Assembly (NCBI GenBank): GCA_001017865.1
Contig: LATQ01000344.1
Coordinates: 1 to 14,234 of the forward strand
DNA: 14,234 nucleotides
Source: Rhodococcus sp. IITR03
GTDB taxonomy: Bacteria > Actinomycetota > Actinomycetes > Mycobacteriales > Mycobacteriaceae
Reading direction: 5' to 3'
In this document: positions 1 to 6,569 of the stretch, piece by piece
How the letters are laid out: the number at the start of each line of letters is the position of its first letter
Numbering within the stretch: the first letter of the stretch is position 1
Notes under the pieces: generated by a model
What the model was told of the DNA's origin: nothing
The model's input: only the letters and a program-made list of their open reading frames with translations
Databases searched by the model: none
Position numbers and translations under genes: made by a program

Positions 1-1008
1 CGCCGGAACAACCGAGCGGGTCGTCGAGAGCCTCTACTGAAGCCGGGGCGCAACAATCCTCCGTGCTGTGGTCGCGCCGCCAACCGTGGGGCTTCAGAAT
101 ATCGTCCCACGTAGTCACACCCGCCCAGGCCTTCCCGGGAAGCGCACCAGGTATTCCCTGCCCGGTTGGACGGCTCAGCTCAGACTTACGCTCACCACAC
201 TGCTTCTTGGGACTGCGCCGGTCCAGCTGCCGTGCCAGCGTGAACATCTCGTCGCGCAGCTCCCCGGATACTTCGTACAGGCGGTCAGGTGCGGGCGTCA
301 GAACGGGTGGGCGGGCAGGGCCTTTTCGTCGCCCTGTCTTTCCTGCTGCAAGGTCGCTGAAGGTCCACAACCGCATCTGTTCGCGGCCAAGGTAGTCGGG
401 GAGACTAATTCGCCGATACAGTCGCCCCGTGGGGTGTACGCGCGCGTCGCTACCGGCGAGAACGACGTATCCGCCAACACCTCGCGTCTCGATGAGGACA
501 AGGGAGTCCTTGTATCCCTTCACCTCTGTAGGATCGAGGTACCGGAACACATCGTTGCCCTTGTCCACTCCCGCAAGAACTTGATTCGTCTCAGGTTCGC
601 GGTGCGGTAGATCAGGTGGTAGCCGCCCCCGCCACTCGCAGCGAGATAGCCGCCACATAGCGCCCGAAGCTCGTCAGCGTGACCGGCTTCCACCATCAAC
701 CGGCACCAGTCGGTGAACACCACAATGGTTTCGAACTCCAGGAGCTCCACTCCGCCGTATCCCGTAACGATCCCAACACCGGCGCTCTCGCTGCTGAACC
801 ACCGGTTCAGTTCCTCCACGGTGGCGGTTTCGGTCTGGAAGCGTTTCCATTCGCCTGCCGGAGCTTTTGACCCATCAGTCTTCACCTTGATCGGTGAAGC
901 TCCAAGAGCTCGCCACGCTAGCGCAACCTCGCTGATTGGTTGCAGCTGACCAGAATCCAATACAGACGTGGTTGCCTGTGGCGCCTGAAGCTGCGTAGTA
1001 TTACGCAT
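1..1008 (-). CDS. Bifunctional DNA primase/polymerase (prim-pol) protein, partial, frameshifted
   Basis: This is a replication protein of the integrated element, with a prim-pol catalytic domain that would synthesise primers or DNA for element replication. The start is ATG 1008, preceded by AAGGA six bases upstream; an in-frame ATG at 1035 has no such site. Residues about 22-200 read like the actinophage prim-pol domain: ALGASPIKVKTDGSKAP, GVGIVTGYGGVELLEFE (74-93), a GYHLIYR strand, then REPETNQVLAGVDKGNDVF and RGVGGYVVLAG. The acidic pair E91/E93 sits where D-x-D/E-x-E metal ligands are expected (inference). The reading frame breaks at about 598-604, where one lost base separates HLIYRT from REPETNQ. 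Beyond it the frame stays open through TTWDDILKPHGW (a linker typical of these proteins), with a possible second break near 50. The C-terminal part lies past the left edge. The prim-pol call is confident; a downstream helicase domain is only expected. Confidence 0.8.
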
Positions 1009-1040
1009 TGACGATCCTTTCGCGTGGGGAGTCACGTTCA

Positions 1041-1062
1041 GCCGCTTTTCGTACGAAGCGGT
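1041..1062 (-). other. Small hairpin in the prim-pol leader
   Basis: CCGCTT and AAGCGG form a short inverted repeat in the 5' leader of the prim-pol gene, between the terminator at 1098-1133 and the start at 1008. It could affect translation or simply be chance; the stem is only six base pairs. Confidence 0.3.
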
Positions 1063-1096
1063 TGAATCCGAGATGGAAGCCTCGGGGCTTTGAGAA

Positions 1097-1134
1097 CAAC
1101 GCCCGCTCAGGTCGCTACACCTGAGCGGGCGTTG
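1097..1134 (-). terminator. Strong rho-independent-type hairpin
   Basis: A perfect 16-bp inverted repeat (arms 1097-1112 and 1119-1134, CAACGCCCGCTCAGGT and its complement) encloses a 6-nt loop CGCTAC. On the minus strand it is followed by TTCTC. It lies after the small-gene cassette and about 90 bp before the prim-pol start, so it probably ends cassette transcription or acts as an attenuator for the prim-pol gene. Confidence 0.8.
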
Positions 1135-1162
1135 CGTGCGTGCAGCACGCCTAGCGTACTAC

Positions 1163-1648
1163 CTAGCTAGTTCTATACCATTGCTGCACAATTACTTTCG
1201 TGTAAGTGCGGTACGCTGGCCAGTGGCCCGTGCCAGCACTTTCGACGGTTCTTGCTCGGACCGGAAGAGGACGTGTTCGGTTCACACTGAGCGCGTCCTT
1301 TTCGTTTGCAGCGGTTGACTTGCGGGCCGCCCTGCCGGGGTTGCCCAACGGCCATACAAGCCCGCCACCGGGGCAGCCAGGGGGCCGCGATGCGCCGCCC
1401 AGCAACCGCACAGCCGGGTACCGCACCAACCCCCGTACCGCCGTACACCGCCGGAACGTCCCTGGCGGAAGCACCCATACATCGTCGTGCCATTCGCGGT
1501 CGTCTTCATCAATGACGAACGTGCGTCCCCACCGTTTCTTCACCTGGAACGCCCACCCCAAGAACAAGTCCGGCGCATCCAGCAAGCTCGGGCCGGCGAC
1601 GATCGCGGACCCCGGCTCACACCACCCGCGCGCATCAGATCCACTCAT
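1163..1648 (-). CDS. Hypothetical element protein
   Basis: Start ATG 1648 overlaps the end of the Cys-rich gene (stop at 1635) by 14 bases, so the two are probably co-transcribed and translationally coupled. The first 55 residues are convincing coding sequence: MSGSDARGWCEPGSAIVAGP, then an aromatic and charged stretch with QVKKRWGRTFVIDEDDREWH and VWVLPPGTF. The frame is open for 161 codons, but from about residue 65 composition becomes Gly/Arg/Pro-rich and an alternative frame (stop near 1282) is about as good. The C-terminus is therefore unsure and a lost base near 1350-1430 is possible. No family was recognised. The position in a small-gene cassette suggests an element accessory or control role. 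Confidence 0.5.
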   Translation of the reverse strand: MSGSDARGWCEPGSAIVAGPSLLDAPDLFLGWAFQVKKRWGRTFVIDEDDREWHDDVWVLPPGTFRRCTAVRGLVRYPAVRLLGGASRPPGCPGGGLVWPLGNPGRAARKSTAANEKDALSVNRTRPLPVRARTVESAGTGHWPAYRTYTKVIVQQWYRTS

Positions 1649-1859
1649 CTGACGGGCAGCCGGTCGCGTGGAACCAGTCGTCGTTCATTCGCCAATGCAG
1701 TCCGCCGGATTCGGTGTCGCGGTCGAACCTCTCGCGGCACGGTGAGCACGTAGCGAACACGCGCAACGTTCCACCGCAGCTGACGAGCAGATAGTCCTCG
1801 AGGGCCGCCTTCGAGCAGGAGTCGCACCAGTAGCAGACGCGGCTTCTCAAGGCCACCAT
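1635..1859 (-). CDS. Small Cys-rich protein, possible zinc ribbon
   Basis: A 74-residue protein begins at ATG 1859, with GGAGG ten bases upstream. It opens MVALRSRVCYWCDSCSK and contains two cysteine clusters, C-Y-W-C-D-S-C at about residues 9-14 and C-S-P-C at about 39-42, plus another Cys and His near the C-terminus (HATGCPSDEW). Paired C-x2-C motifs about 25 residues apart are the pattern of a small treble-clef or zinc-ribbon fold, suggesting a nucleic-acid or protein-binding role; this is inference. It overlaps the following gene (start 1648) by 14 bases. Similar small Cys4 proteins are frequent in actinophage early regions, but I do not recognise a named family. Confidence 0.65.
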   Translation of the reverse strand: MVALRSRVCYWCDSCSKAALEDYLLVSCGGTLRVFATCSPCRERFDRDTESGGLHWRMNDDWFHATGCPSDEWI

Positions 1860-1945
1860 GTGTGCGATCCTCCATGCCGACCACCCCGGCACCACGGGGC
1901 ACGCCAAGGCTCCATCGAGCTCGGTCCATTCGGCAAGGTGAAAGA

Positions 1946-2410
1946 CTACCGAGCCCGACGGGGAACCTCCGTAGTCGCAATCTCAAGCGCGTGAACGTAT
2001 TCCACATCCAGCATCGCTTGCTCGCCGGGAGTGATCCCCAAACGGTCGCGCTCCTCCGCGCGAAGCTCAGAGGTAGTGTGCGCGTACGGTCCATACGGCA
2101 GCAACCCGCGTCCGGTGTTGCTGTAAACGCGATCCACCCCCGCGAGACCGACAAGGTCAAACCGTGGTGGAATCTTCCGCGCGCGATCGAGTCCTGCGCT
2201 GATGACGGGGTGGATTCGCGCTGCTGGCGAAGGCCGCTGCGGACGGCTAGACAGGAGGCCGCCCTTCTCCAACGACCTGATACGTGGATTGTTCGCGGCC
2301 TCGGCCTGGTCCGCGATCGGGTCGCCGGTTCCACGCATGGCATCCCAGTTACCGCACTCCTGCGCTTCCAGGGTGGGGTAGAGGCGCTTCAGCTCTTCGT
2401 AATTGCTCAC
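1946..2410 (-). CDS. Hypothetical element protein, coupled to the HTH gene
   Basis: The 154-residue product starts at GTG 2410. The GTG overlaps the TGA of the preceding gene as GTGA, a classic translational-coupling junction that fixes the start. The sequence opens MSNYEELKRLYPTLEAQECG and contains a middle Arg/Pro-rich part (RKIPPRFDLVGLAGVDRVYS) and a charged helical C-terminus (TTSELRAEERDRLGITPGEQ). I see no signal peptide, membrane segment or catalytic motif, and no family was recognised. The overlap with an HTH gene and the cassette position suggest an early or control function for the element. Confidence 0.7.
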   Translation of the reverse strand: MSNYEELKRLYPTLEAQECGNWDAMRGTGDPIADQAEAANNPRIRSLEKGGLLSSRPQRPSPAARIHPVISAGLDRARKIPPRFDLVGLAGVDRVYSNTGRGLLPYGPYAHTTSELRAEERDRLGITPGEQAMLDVEYVHALEIATTEVPRRAR

Positions 2411-2712
2411 GCAGCACCGTCCTTGCGGGTCTTCGCGAGCGAAAGAAGCCAGTCGTACAGATCGCGTTCTGCGGTGAAGTTCCAGCGGTCAATCTTGTAG
2501 ACGGGTAGCTCTCGCCTCTCTAGCGCGGTCCGCATCCGGTTCGGCGTCACCGGTACGCCTAGGCGCTCCCGCACGAACGCGACGGCTGCATCGCGGCCAC
2601 GAACTGTCGGTAGCTCGTTGAGCTCGTCGCGGTTGATCGGCGCGCGGCGGACTGGACGCTGCGGTGGGCTGATGGGGCGCGCCGCGTGTGCGTGTCCGTA
2701 CTGCTGACTCAT
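2407..2712 (-). CDS. Helix-turn-helix protein, excisionase-like
   Basis: This is a 101-residue basic protein. ATG 2712 is chosen because AAGGGAGA lies about 7 bases upstream, and the downstream gene overlaps its stop. Residues 1-35 are a low-complexity basic tail (RPISPPQRPVRRAP). Residues about 40-95 hold a predicted winged-helix or MerR/excisionase-like unit: GRDAAVAFVRERLGVPVTPNRMRTALERRELPVYKIDRW then FTAERDLYDWLLSL. The series 'helix, turn, helix with RMRTAL, then LPVYKIDRWNFT' resembles phage excisionases and DNA-binding proteins that read a two-strand wing. It heads the small-gene cassette and has a long gene-poor region upstream, consistent with a control or recombination-directionality role. 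HTH is likely; excisionase versus regulator is not decided. Confidence 0.65.
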   Translation of the reverse strand: MSQQYGHAHAARPISPPQRPVRRAPINRDELNELPTVRGRDAAVAFVRERLGVPVTPNRMRTALERRELPVYKIDRWNFTAERDLYDWLLSLAKTRKDGAA

Positions 2713-2893
2713 CGGGTTTCTCCCTTGACTCGGGACCCCTGGAAACGAAAAATCCCAGGAGACCATCGCGATTGATGAAAACCTGGGGTTACTGCTTCTA
2801 TCCCGACTGGGAGATCTGACCCCACGGGCGCGGTGATGGATACTCGCCCGTTCGAGGCTGCCCGACAGTCCCGGCAATTCCTCAGATTCCTTT

Positions 2894-2930
2894 GCCGTAC
2901 CCGCCCCGCCGTGGGCGGCTTGGGTACGGC
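2894..2930. terminator. Hairpin in gene-poor stretch
   Basis: GCCGTACCC (2894-2902) pairs with GGGTACGGC (2922-2930). An inner GCC/GGC stem extends the pairing. There is no clear T-tract, so it may be a regulatory hairpin and not a terminator. Confidence 0.45.
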
Positions 2931-3138
2931 ACCCATATTGCCATGTGCAGCTACCGGGCCGCAACCACGGCGCATTGAAATATGCTCATACGCAATGACT
3001 TACGTCCAGACTCTCCGGTTTGACGTGCCGCACATATCTATGTTCCGCCGCCTGATTTCCACTGAGGTGGGCGTTCATCGGTTCGGTGGCTATGAATGAC
3101 CGCGAAAAGAAGTCAACGAACGCTTCCGAACGCAGCAG

Positions 3139-3183
3139 AAGACCCTGCGACGGTGAACCGGAGAGAACTCCGCCGCAGGGTCT
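3139..3183. terminator. Hairpin terminator candidate
   Basis: Fifteen-base arms AAGACCCTGCGACGG and CCGCCGCAGGGTCTT pair with one mismatch around a central loop of about 15 bases. On the plus strand TCT follows the right arm; on the minus strand TCT also follows, so it could act in either direction. Confidence 0.55.
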
Positions 3184-3355
3184 TCTGTGAGTAGCCACCC
3201 GGAGACAAGTCGATCCAGGGCCTTGCTCTCACCGTCGCCAGAACAAGTTCACGCCCGACGGCTTGTTTTCCGCGCGGCCGGGACTGGCGCACGCGGCGTC
3301 TGTGAAGTTGGGTGCCGCGCCCCGCTTGAGGCAAGGGAGCCAACAGGACGCGGCG

Positions 3356-3379
3356 GCGACCGGGCCGTCCCCCGGTCGC
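3356..3379 (-). terminator. Terminator of the capsid cluster
   Basis: GCGACCGGG (3356-3364) and CCCGGTCGC (3371-3379) form a perfect 9-bp stem with a 6-nt loop. It starts nine bases beyond the stop of the basic protein gene at 3388, where an operon terminator is expected. Confidence 0.6.
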
Positions 3380-3387
3380 GGTCTGGG

Positions 3388-3795
3388 TTACCGCTTGAGC
3401 TTGGTGCCTGCGGCGGCGCGCCGGTTGGGATTCGGCGTGGCGTGCACGCTGAGCTTCTTCTGCGCCTTGTTCAGCTCCGGCGTGATGTCATAACGACGGT
3501 TAGGCGGACCCGAGTACCCGACGATGCCCTTGACCAGCACGCCCCGGCCCTTGGGCGTCTTGAATTCCGCGCCCACCTTCACGCCCTTGTATTCGCCGCC
3601 CTGGCCTACCACGAGGTTCTTACTGAAGCTGCCGCTGACGTAGCTTTTGCCTACGCCGGTCGCAACCTTGGTCGCTCCGGTCTTCATAGCGGTCTTGGCT
3701 GCGCGCCGCGCGTCTTTGGCCGACGCCGACACCTTGGTCCCCGTTCCCGCAAAGCGGCCCAGCCGGTCACGGCGTTGGTTCCGGCGGCGGGCCAT
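3388..3795 (-). CDS. Basic Lys/Arg/Ala-rich protein, putative virion-associated
   Basis: The 135-residue product starts at ATG 3795, one base after the stop of the upstream small gene, so the two are co-translated. It opens MARRRNQRRDRLGRFAGTGT, continues with an Ala/Lys-rich helical part (KDARRAAKTAMKTGATKVA), then beta-type sequence (SYVSGSFSKNLVVGQGGEYK, VLVKGIVGYSGPPNRRYDIT) and a Lys/Arg-rich tail. 'MARRxRxxxGRF' openings are common in small head- or tail-region proteins of actinophages, but that is only a resemblance. The strong positive charge would also fit DNA binding inside a capsid. It lies third in the capsid gene cluster and is followed by a terminator. No named family was assigned. 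Confidence 0.65.
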   Translation of the reverse strand: MARRRNQRRDRLGRFAGTGTKVSASAKDARRAAKTAMKTGATKVATGVGKSYVSGSFSKNLVVGQGGEYKGVKVGAEFKTPKGRGVLVKGIVGYSGPPNRRYDITPELNKAQKKLSVHATPNPNRRAAAGTKLKR

Positions 3796-3796
3796 G

Positions 3797-4017
3797 TCAG
3801 TGGCTCCTTCGTCGGTCCAGCTCGTCGGCCAGGGCACGCAGTCCAGGCGCTCGGCGACGGGGGCGTCTTGCCTCGGTACATGCCGCCGTCGGCAGGCGAG
3901 GCATTCTCCAGCCTTTGGGGGTCAGTCCCGGCCCCCACGAGTATTCGCCGGCCTCGGGGTGTTGCCGCGCCACAGGGCGGTCGTCACGGGGACCGTAGGT
4001 GCCATGCGCGGGGCCAT
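3797..4017 (-). CDS. Small protein downstream of capsid gene, frameshifted
   Basis: The start ATG at 4017 overlaps the capsid TGA (TGATG), and the stop at 3797 sits one base before the next start, so the gene is fixed on both sides by coupling junctions. The span is 221 bases, one short of a whole number of codons. Restoring one C in the CCCC run near 3955-3959 gives 73 residues: MAPRMAPTVPVTTALWRGNT, then PEAGEYSWGPGLTPKGWRMP, then a basic region and ALADELDRRRSH. Its function is unknown; position suggests a head-completion or capsid-accessory role (inference). Without the restored base the frame stops at 3922. The second half is less sure than the first because other frames are also open there. 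Confidence 0.55.
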
Positions 4018-5163
4018 CAGGACCACGCCCACACTGGCGGGGTGTACACCGAACCGGGGATCACCTGCACCACGCACGCCGCGCTCCGGTAGCGGATGCC
4101 GCAACCGAACGACCGCTGGAAGAACGAATCCTGCAACGGGTACCGCTGGTCGCGTCCCGGAATGATCCGCAAGCCTGGTAGGCGGGATTCGGATGCTGCC
4201 GGAATGCGATGGGGTTCTTCGGACTGTTCGGCCCGCCCGTCGCCACTACCGCGAAGTAGCCAGCGGGGACGAAGTACGACGGGACGATCCACACTGGGCC
4301 GTAACTACCGAGCACCTCCAGCCCGCCGAACTCACCCGGTGCGACCTGCCCCACGACGTTTTCCTCGGTGAGGTACGCCGGGGCGCTGGCAGACGGGATG
4401 AAGTCGAACTTGCTCTGGACGCCGTTAGCTTCCTGCCCCGCGCGGAAAGTGCTGATCTCTTCGGCTTCGTTGGGGTGGCACAGCACGATCAGGCGCGTGT
4501 CCGCCGAGGTGCCAAAGCCCTTCAACCGCACGGCGTTGATCGCGTCCAGCAAGTCGCCGGGGTCGATCGCTGTGTTGCCGCTTGCGAGGTAGTGGCTGGT
4601 CGTGCTGGGGAACTCCAACCCTGCGTGCGGGGGCGGTGCCATGCCGTCGGTGCCGTTCCACAGACCGAAAACGCGGTGCTGATGTTCGTTGGTGCCTTCG
4701 GTCGGGTCGAACAGGCGACGTAGCAACTTCCCGGTCACCAACCGGTTGTCGGCTTCCAGTGCCTGATTGATCGCTGCGTTAACTTGTTCCGCCGTGGCAG
4801 AACGCAAGAAGCGCCACGACATTCGACTCGCGAGGTCGAAATCACTGAAATCGTAACCTAATACGAGCGCATCGGGGACGGCGCGGATGCCAACTGGCTC
4901 TCCAAACTCGGAGGCTTCCTCGAAGTTGTCGGCGGCGACCTGCTGCGGGATGGCGTCGCGACGTTGGTCGTCGGGTAACTGATCAACGCCGCCAGGGCGG
5001 ACCGCTCCCGGTTGTAGAGCGACATGGCCGATGCCGCCTGCGCCCAGATGGCGTTGAGATCCACCCCGTCGGCGGTCTGATTGACCAGCACGTCGCCTTC
5101 GGTGGCGTAGCCCTGGCCGCTGTCGCCACCTGAGGCGTACAGCTGGGAAATGAGGGTTTTCAT
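4017..5163 (-). CDS. Phage major capsid protein, frameshifted in this sequence
   Basis: The product is the probable shell subunit of the element. ATG 5163 has GGAG about seven bases upstream and opens MKTLISQLYASGGDSGQGYA. Three reading-frame blocks join if one base is restored near 4965-4978 and one near 4174: residues 1-65; FEEASEFGEPVGIRAVPDAL to PIAFRQHPNPAYQ; then GLRIIPGRDQRYPLQDSFFQ and RSFGCGIRYRSAACVVQV to the stop. The total is 382 residues, in the usual range for HK97-type major capsid proteins. The end pattern 'YPLQDSFFQRSFG-G-RYR-AA-VVQV' and 'PSYFVPAGYFAVVATGG' match actinophage capsid proteins from memory. No long N-terminal scaffolding-like region is evident. It is the first element gene inside attR and has no protease or portal gene beside it. 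Fold assignment is resemblance-based. Confidence 0.7.
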
Positions 5164-5550
5164 GAATCGCTCCAATTCGGCGTGAAGAAAACGGGCGGGA
5201 TGAGCCAGGGCACTGCGCCTGATTCGTAAGCCGGTCTCCGACCGAACTGAAGGAAGAAAATGCGACGCGGCACGACCGCGTTGAGTGGAACTGGTACTAC
5301 GAGCCGCTGACCCCGACCGGGTGCCGGGGTGCGGGTGCGGGCACTGCCCGTTGCAGCCAGGCTACGGCGCAGCCCCGGCCGTGTGCCAGCTTCACCGCTG
5401 TACCTCGGTGGTACCTCCGCAGCCAGTAATCAACCACTGGCGCGGGAGCGGCACCCGAGCGGCAACAGCACACGATTTATACGCCTCTACCTGCCGATTT
5501 AGTACCGATACGGTACTACGGCAGTACTATGCCAGTCCTGTCCGAAACAC
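5164..5550. other. Capsid leader and att-proximal element DNA
   Basis: This region lies between the capsid start and attR. It holds the capsid ribosome binding site, presumably its promoter, and a short palindrome at 5501-5517. A possible Cys-rich plus-strand gene from ATG 5260 (AAGGAAGA just upstream) would need two restored bases to read through; it is described under findings and not called here. Confidence 0.45.
5501..5517. repeat. AGTACC/GGTACT palindrome next to attR
   Basis: AGTACC and GGTACT flank GATAC, and another AGTACT follows at 5523-5528. The element-side position, about 35 bp from the att core, fits an integrase or excisionase arm site or an operator; this is inference. Confidence 0.4.
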
Positions 5551-5592
5551 CTTCCCAAGCTGAATACGCGGGTTCGATTCCCGTCATCGGCT
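5551..5592 (+). other. attR: 3' half of tRNA-Gly(CCC)
   Basis: The sequence is the anticodon loop TTCCCAA (5552-5558, anticodon CCC), 3' anticodon stem GCTGA (5559-5563), a 4-base variable loop ATAC, T-stem GCGGG (5568-5572), T-loop TTCGATT (5573-5579), CCCGT, acceptor strand CATCGGC (5585-5591) and discriminator T (5592). This architecture matches bacterial tRNA-Gly. The preceding bases do not pair as an anticodon stem and contain no D-arm, so it is not a functional tRNA. Half-tRNA copies of this kind are made when tyrosine integrases insert into tRNA 3' ends. The element lies to the left, and the regenerated tRNA should lie off the left edge. Confidence 0.85.
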
Positions 5593-5598
5593 CCCACA

Positions 5599-5629
5599 CG
5601 AAGGCCCCGACACGCGGTCGGGGCCTTCG
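5599..5629 (+). terminator. Original tRNA terminator
   Basis: CGAAGGCCCCGAC and GTCGGGGCCTTCG form a perfect 13-bp stem around ACGCG, followed by TCGTTGT. It lies seven bases after the tRNA 3' end and would have ended tRNA-Gly transcription before insertion separated the two. Confidence 0.85.
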
Positions 5630-5764
5630 TCGTTGTGGGGCGGGTCCGAGCCCGTCGTTCCTGCCGCAGGACGCTCCCGGCGCCGACTCGTGCGCGGATC
5701 ACGACCGACCTTCCCGTACTGTGGGGGATCGGGACCGTTCAGGTCCCCAATTGAGGGTGGCAAC

Positions 5765-5899
5765 ATGGCCGACAAATCGCCTCGCAGTTCGATGTCCAAG
5801 AAGTCCGGCAAGTCGCTGAAGGAAAAGCGCGCCGAGAAGAAGACCAGGACCAGCATCAAGGCCGAGGCTGAGATCGTCGCGAACGTCAGGAAGCGCTGA
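5765..5899 (+). CDS. Small basic conserved actinobacterial protein (44 aa)
   Basis: The ATG at 5765 has GAGGGTGG upstream and the protein ends in VRKR at 5899. The whole protein is highly charged, opening MADKSPRSSMSKKSGKSLKE with a middle KRAEKKTR block. It matches a short family present next to diverse genes in mycolic-acid bacteria, seen from memory as MADKSPRxxMSKKSGKSxKEKRAEKK. It has no predicted fold beyond helix and no membrane segment; function is unknown. It is the first host gene beyond attR and is followed at once by a terminator, so it is monocistronic. Confidence 0.8.
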   Translation: MADKSPRSSMSKKSGKSLKEKRAEKKTRTSIKAEAEIVANVRKR

Positions 5900-5912
5900 T
5901 CTTTCTGAGGAT

Positions 5913-5942
5913 GAAGGCCTCGACCGCACGGTCGGGGCCTTC
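5913..5942 (+). terminator. Terminator after the 44-aa gene
   Basis: GAAGGCCTCGACC pairs with GGTCGGGGCCTTC (one T-G wobble) around GCAC, 14 bases past the stop. TCGTCGT follows. Confidence 0.75.
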
Positions 5943-5959
5943 GTCGTATCGAGTCTGTC

Positions 5960-5995
5960 GTTGTTGTCGATTTTCTCGCGTTCTTCGACAACAAC
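5960..5995 (-). terminator. Hairpin after gntK
   Basis: GTTGTTGTCGA (5960-5970) and TCGACAACAAC (5985-5995) are perfect 11-bp arms around a T-rich 14-nt loop. It lies 17 bases beyond the gntK stop, in the convergent spacer. Confidence 0.5.
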
Positions 5996-6011
5996 ACCTA
6001 CCTCGACAGTC

Positions 6012-6499
6012 CTACCGGCGGCCTTCGAGGTACGAGCGGGCGGTGTCGAGGAGTTCGGGGAGCGAGCGGGTCGCGTCCAGGGTGACGCCGTCCTCGTCGG
6101 GTCCCAGCGGCTCGAGCGTCTCGAACTGGGAAGCCACCAGCGACTCGGAGAAGAAGTGGCCGCCGCGTCCGCGAACCCTGGACCGCACGACGTCGACGGG
6201 CACATCCAGATGGAGGAAGACGGCCGGGGTGCCGGCACGCAGGATGTCGCGGTAGGACCGCTTCAGTGCCGAGCACGCGACCACCGGGGTCTCGACGGTG
6301 TCGGCAGCGGCCGCGGCGACCGCACGCAACCACGGCTCACGATCCTCGTCGTCGAGCGCGCGCCCCGAGCGCATCTTCTCGATCGACGCGTCGCTGTGGT
6401 AATCGTCCGCCTCGATGAAGCGCCGCCGATCGCGTCCGCGAGTTGCTTCGCGAAAGTCGTTTTGCCACATCCACTGACGCCCATCACCACAACAGCCAT
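6012..6499 (-). CDS. gntK: Gluconokinase, frameshifted in this sequence
   Basis: The enzyme phosphorylates D-gluconate to 6-phosphogluconate with ATP, feeding the pentose-phosphate route. The start ATG 6499 gives MAVVVMGVSGCGKTTFAKQL, with the P-loop GVSGCGKTT at residues 7-15. Restoring one base near 6421-6426 joins ADAIGG to RFIEADDYHSDASIEKMRSG, giving 162 residues, a normal length for GntK. Family marks are the ADDYH substrate segment (31-35), ALDDEDREPWL (48-58), ACSALKRSYRDILR (75-88) and GHFFSESLVASQFETLE-P (114-131). It is P-loop gluconokinase and not an FGGY kinase. The upstream gene reads the same way and ends about 70 bases before it, with a hairpin element between, so its own promoter or read-through are both possible. 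No gluconate permease or regulator is present here. Confidence 0.93.
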
Positions 6500-6509
6500 G
6501 CCACATCGT

Positions 6510-6569
6510 AACTTCGGGGAGGTTGTGGTCGCTCTCGTCGAAATTCCCGACCACGACCTCCCCGAAGTT
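6510..6569. repeat. Palindromic repeat element, copy A
   Basis: AACTTCGGGGAGG... (6510-6531) and its complement (6548-6569) form 22-base arms with one mismatch around a 16-nt loop. Its right end touches the stop codon of the exported-protein gene and its left end is 10 bases from the gntK start. The 48-bp core 6516-6563 aligns end to end with copy B at 7542-7589 (37 of 48 identical). It may also act as a terminator. Confidence 0.75.

Larger units (their letters stand above)
2713..3387. other. Gene-poor regulatory stretch of the element
   Basis: No convincing gene is visible in these 675 bases on either strand; open frames here have poor composition and no good start sites. The stretch holds hairpins at 2894-2930, 3139-3183 and 3356-3379 and an A+T-richer patch at about 2975-3060. 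It separates the capsid cluster from the early cassette, so promoters for the HTH gene, an operator or a replication origin could lie here. A 34-codon plus-strand frame at 2995-3099 was considered and is unsupported. Confidence 0.5.

Noticed and set aside
2995..3099. Plus-strand 34-codon frame beginning MTYVQTLRF
   Set aside because: It has no ribosome-binding site, no family resemblance and lies against the direction of all element genes.
3187..4092. Plus-strand open frame of 301 codons across the capsid-linked genes
   Set aside because: It lies opposite coupled minus-strand genes with matching start and stop junctions and has Arg/Gly-rich shadow composition.
5493..5592. A complete tRNA using GCCGATT at 5493-5499 as 5' acceptor
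   Set aside because: The spacing is about 100 bases with no D-arm or anticodon stem, so the apparent pairing is chance; only the 3' half is tRNA-derived.
5499..5702. Minus-strand frame containing DDGNRTRVFSLG
   Set aside because: This peptide is the familiar false translation of an antisense tRNA; it confirms the tRNA half and is not a protein.
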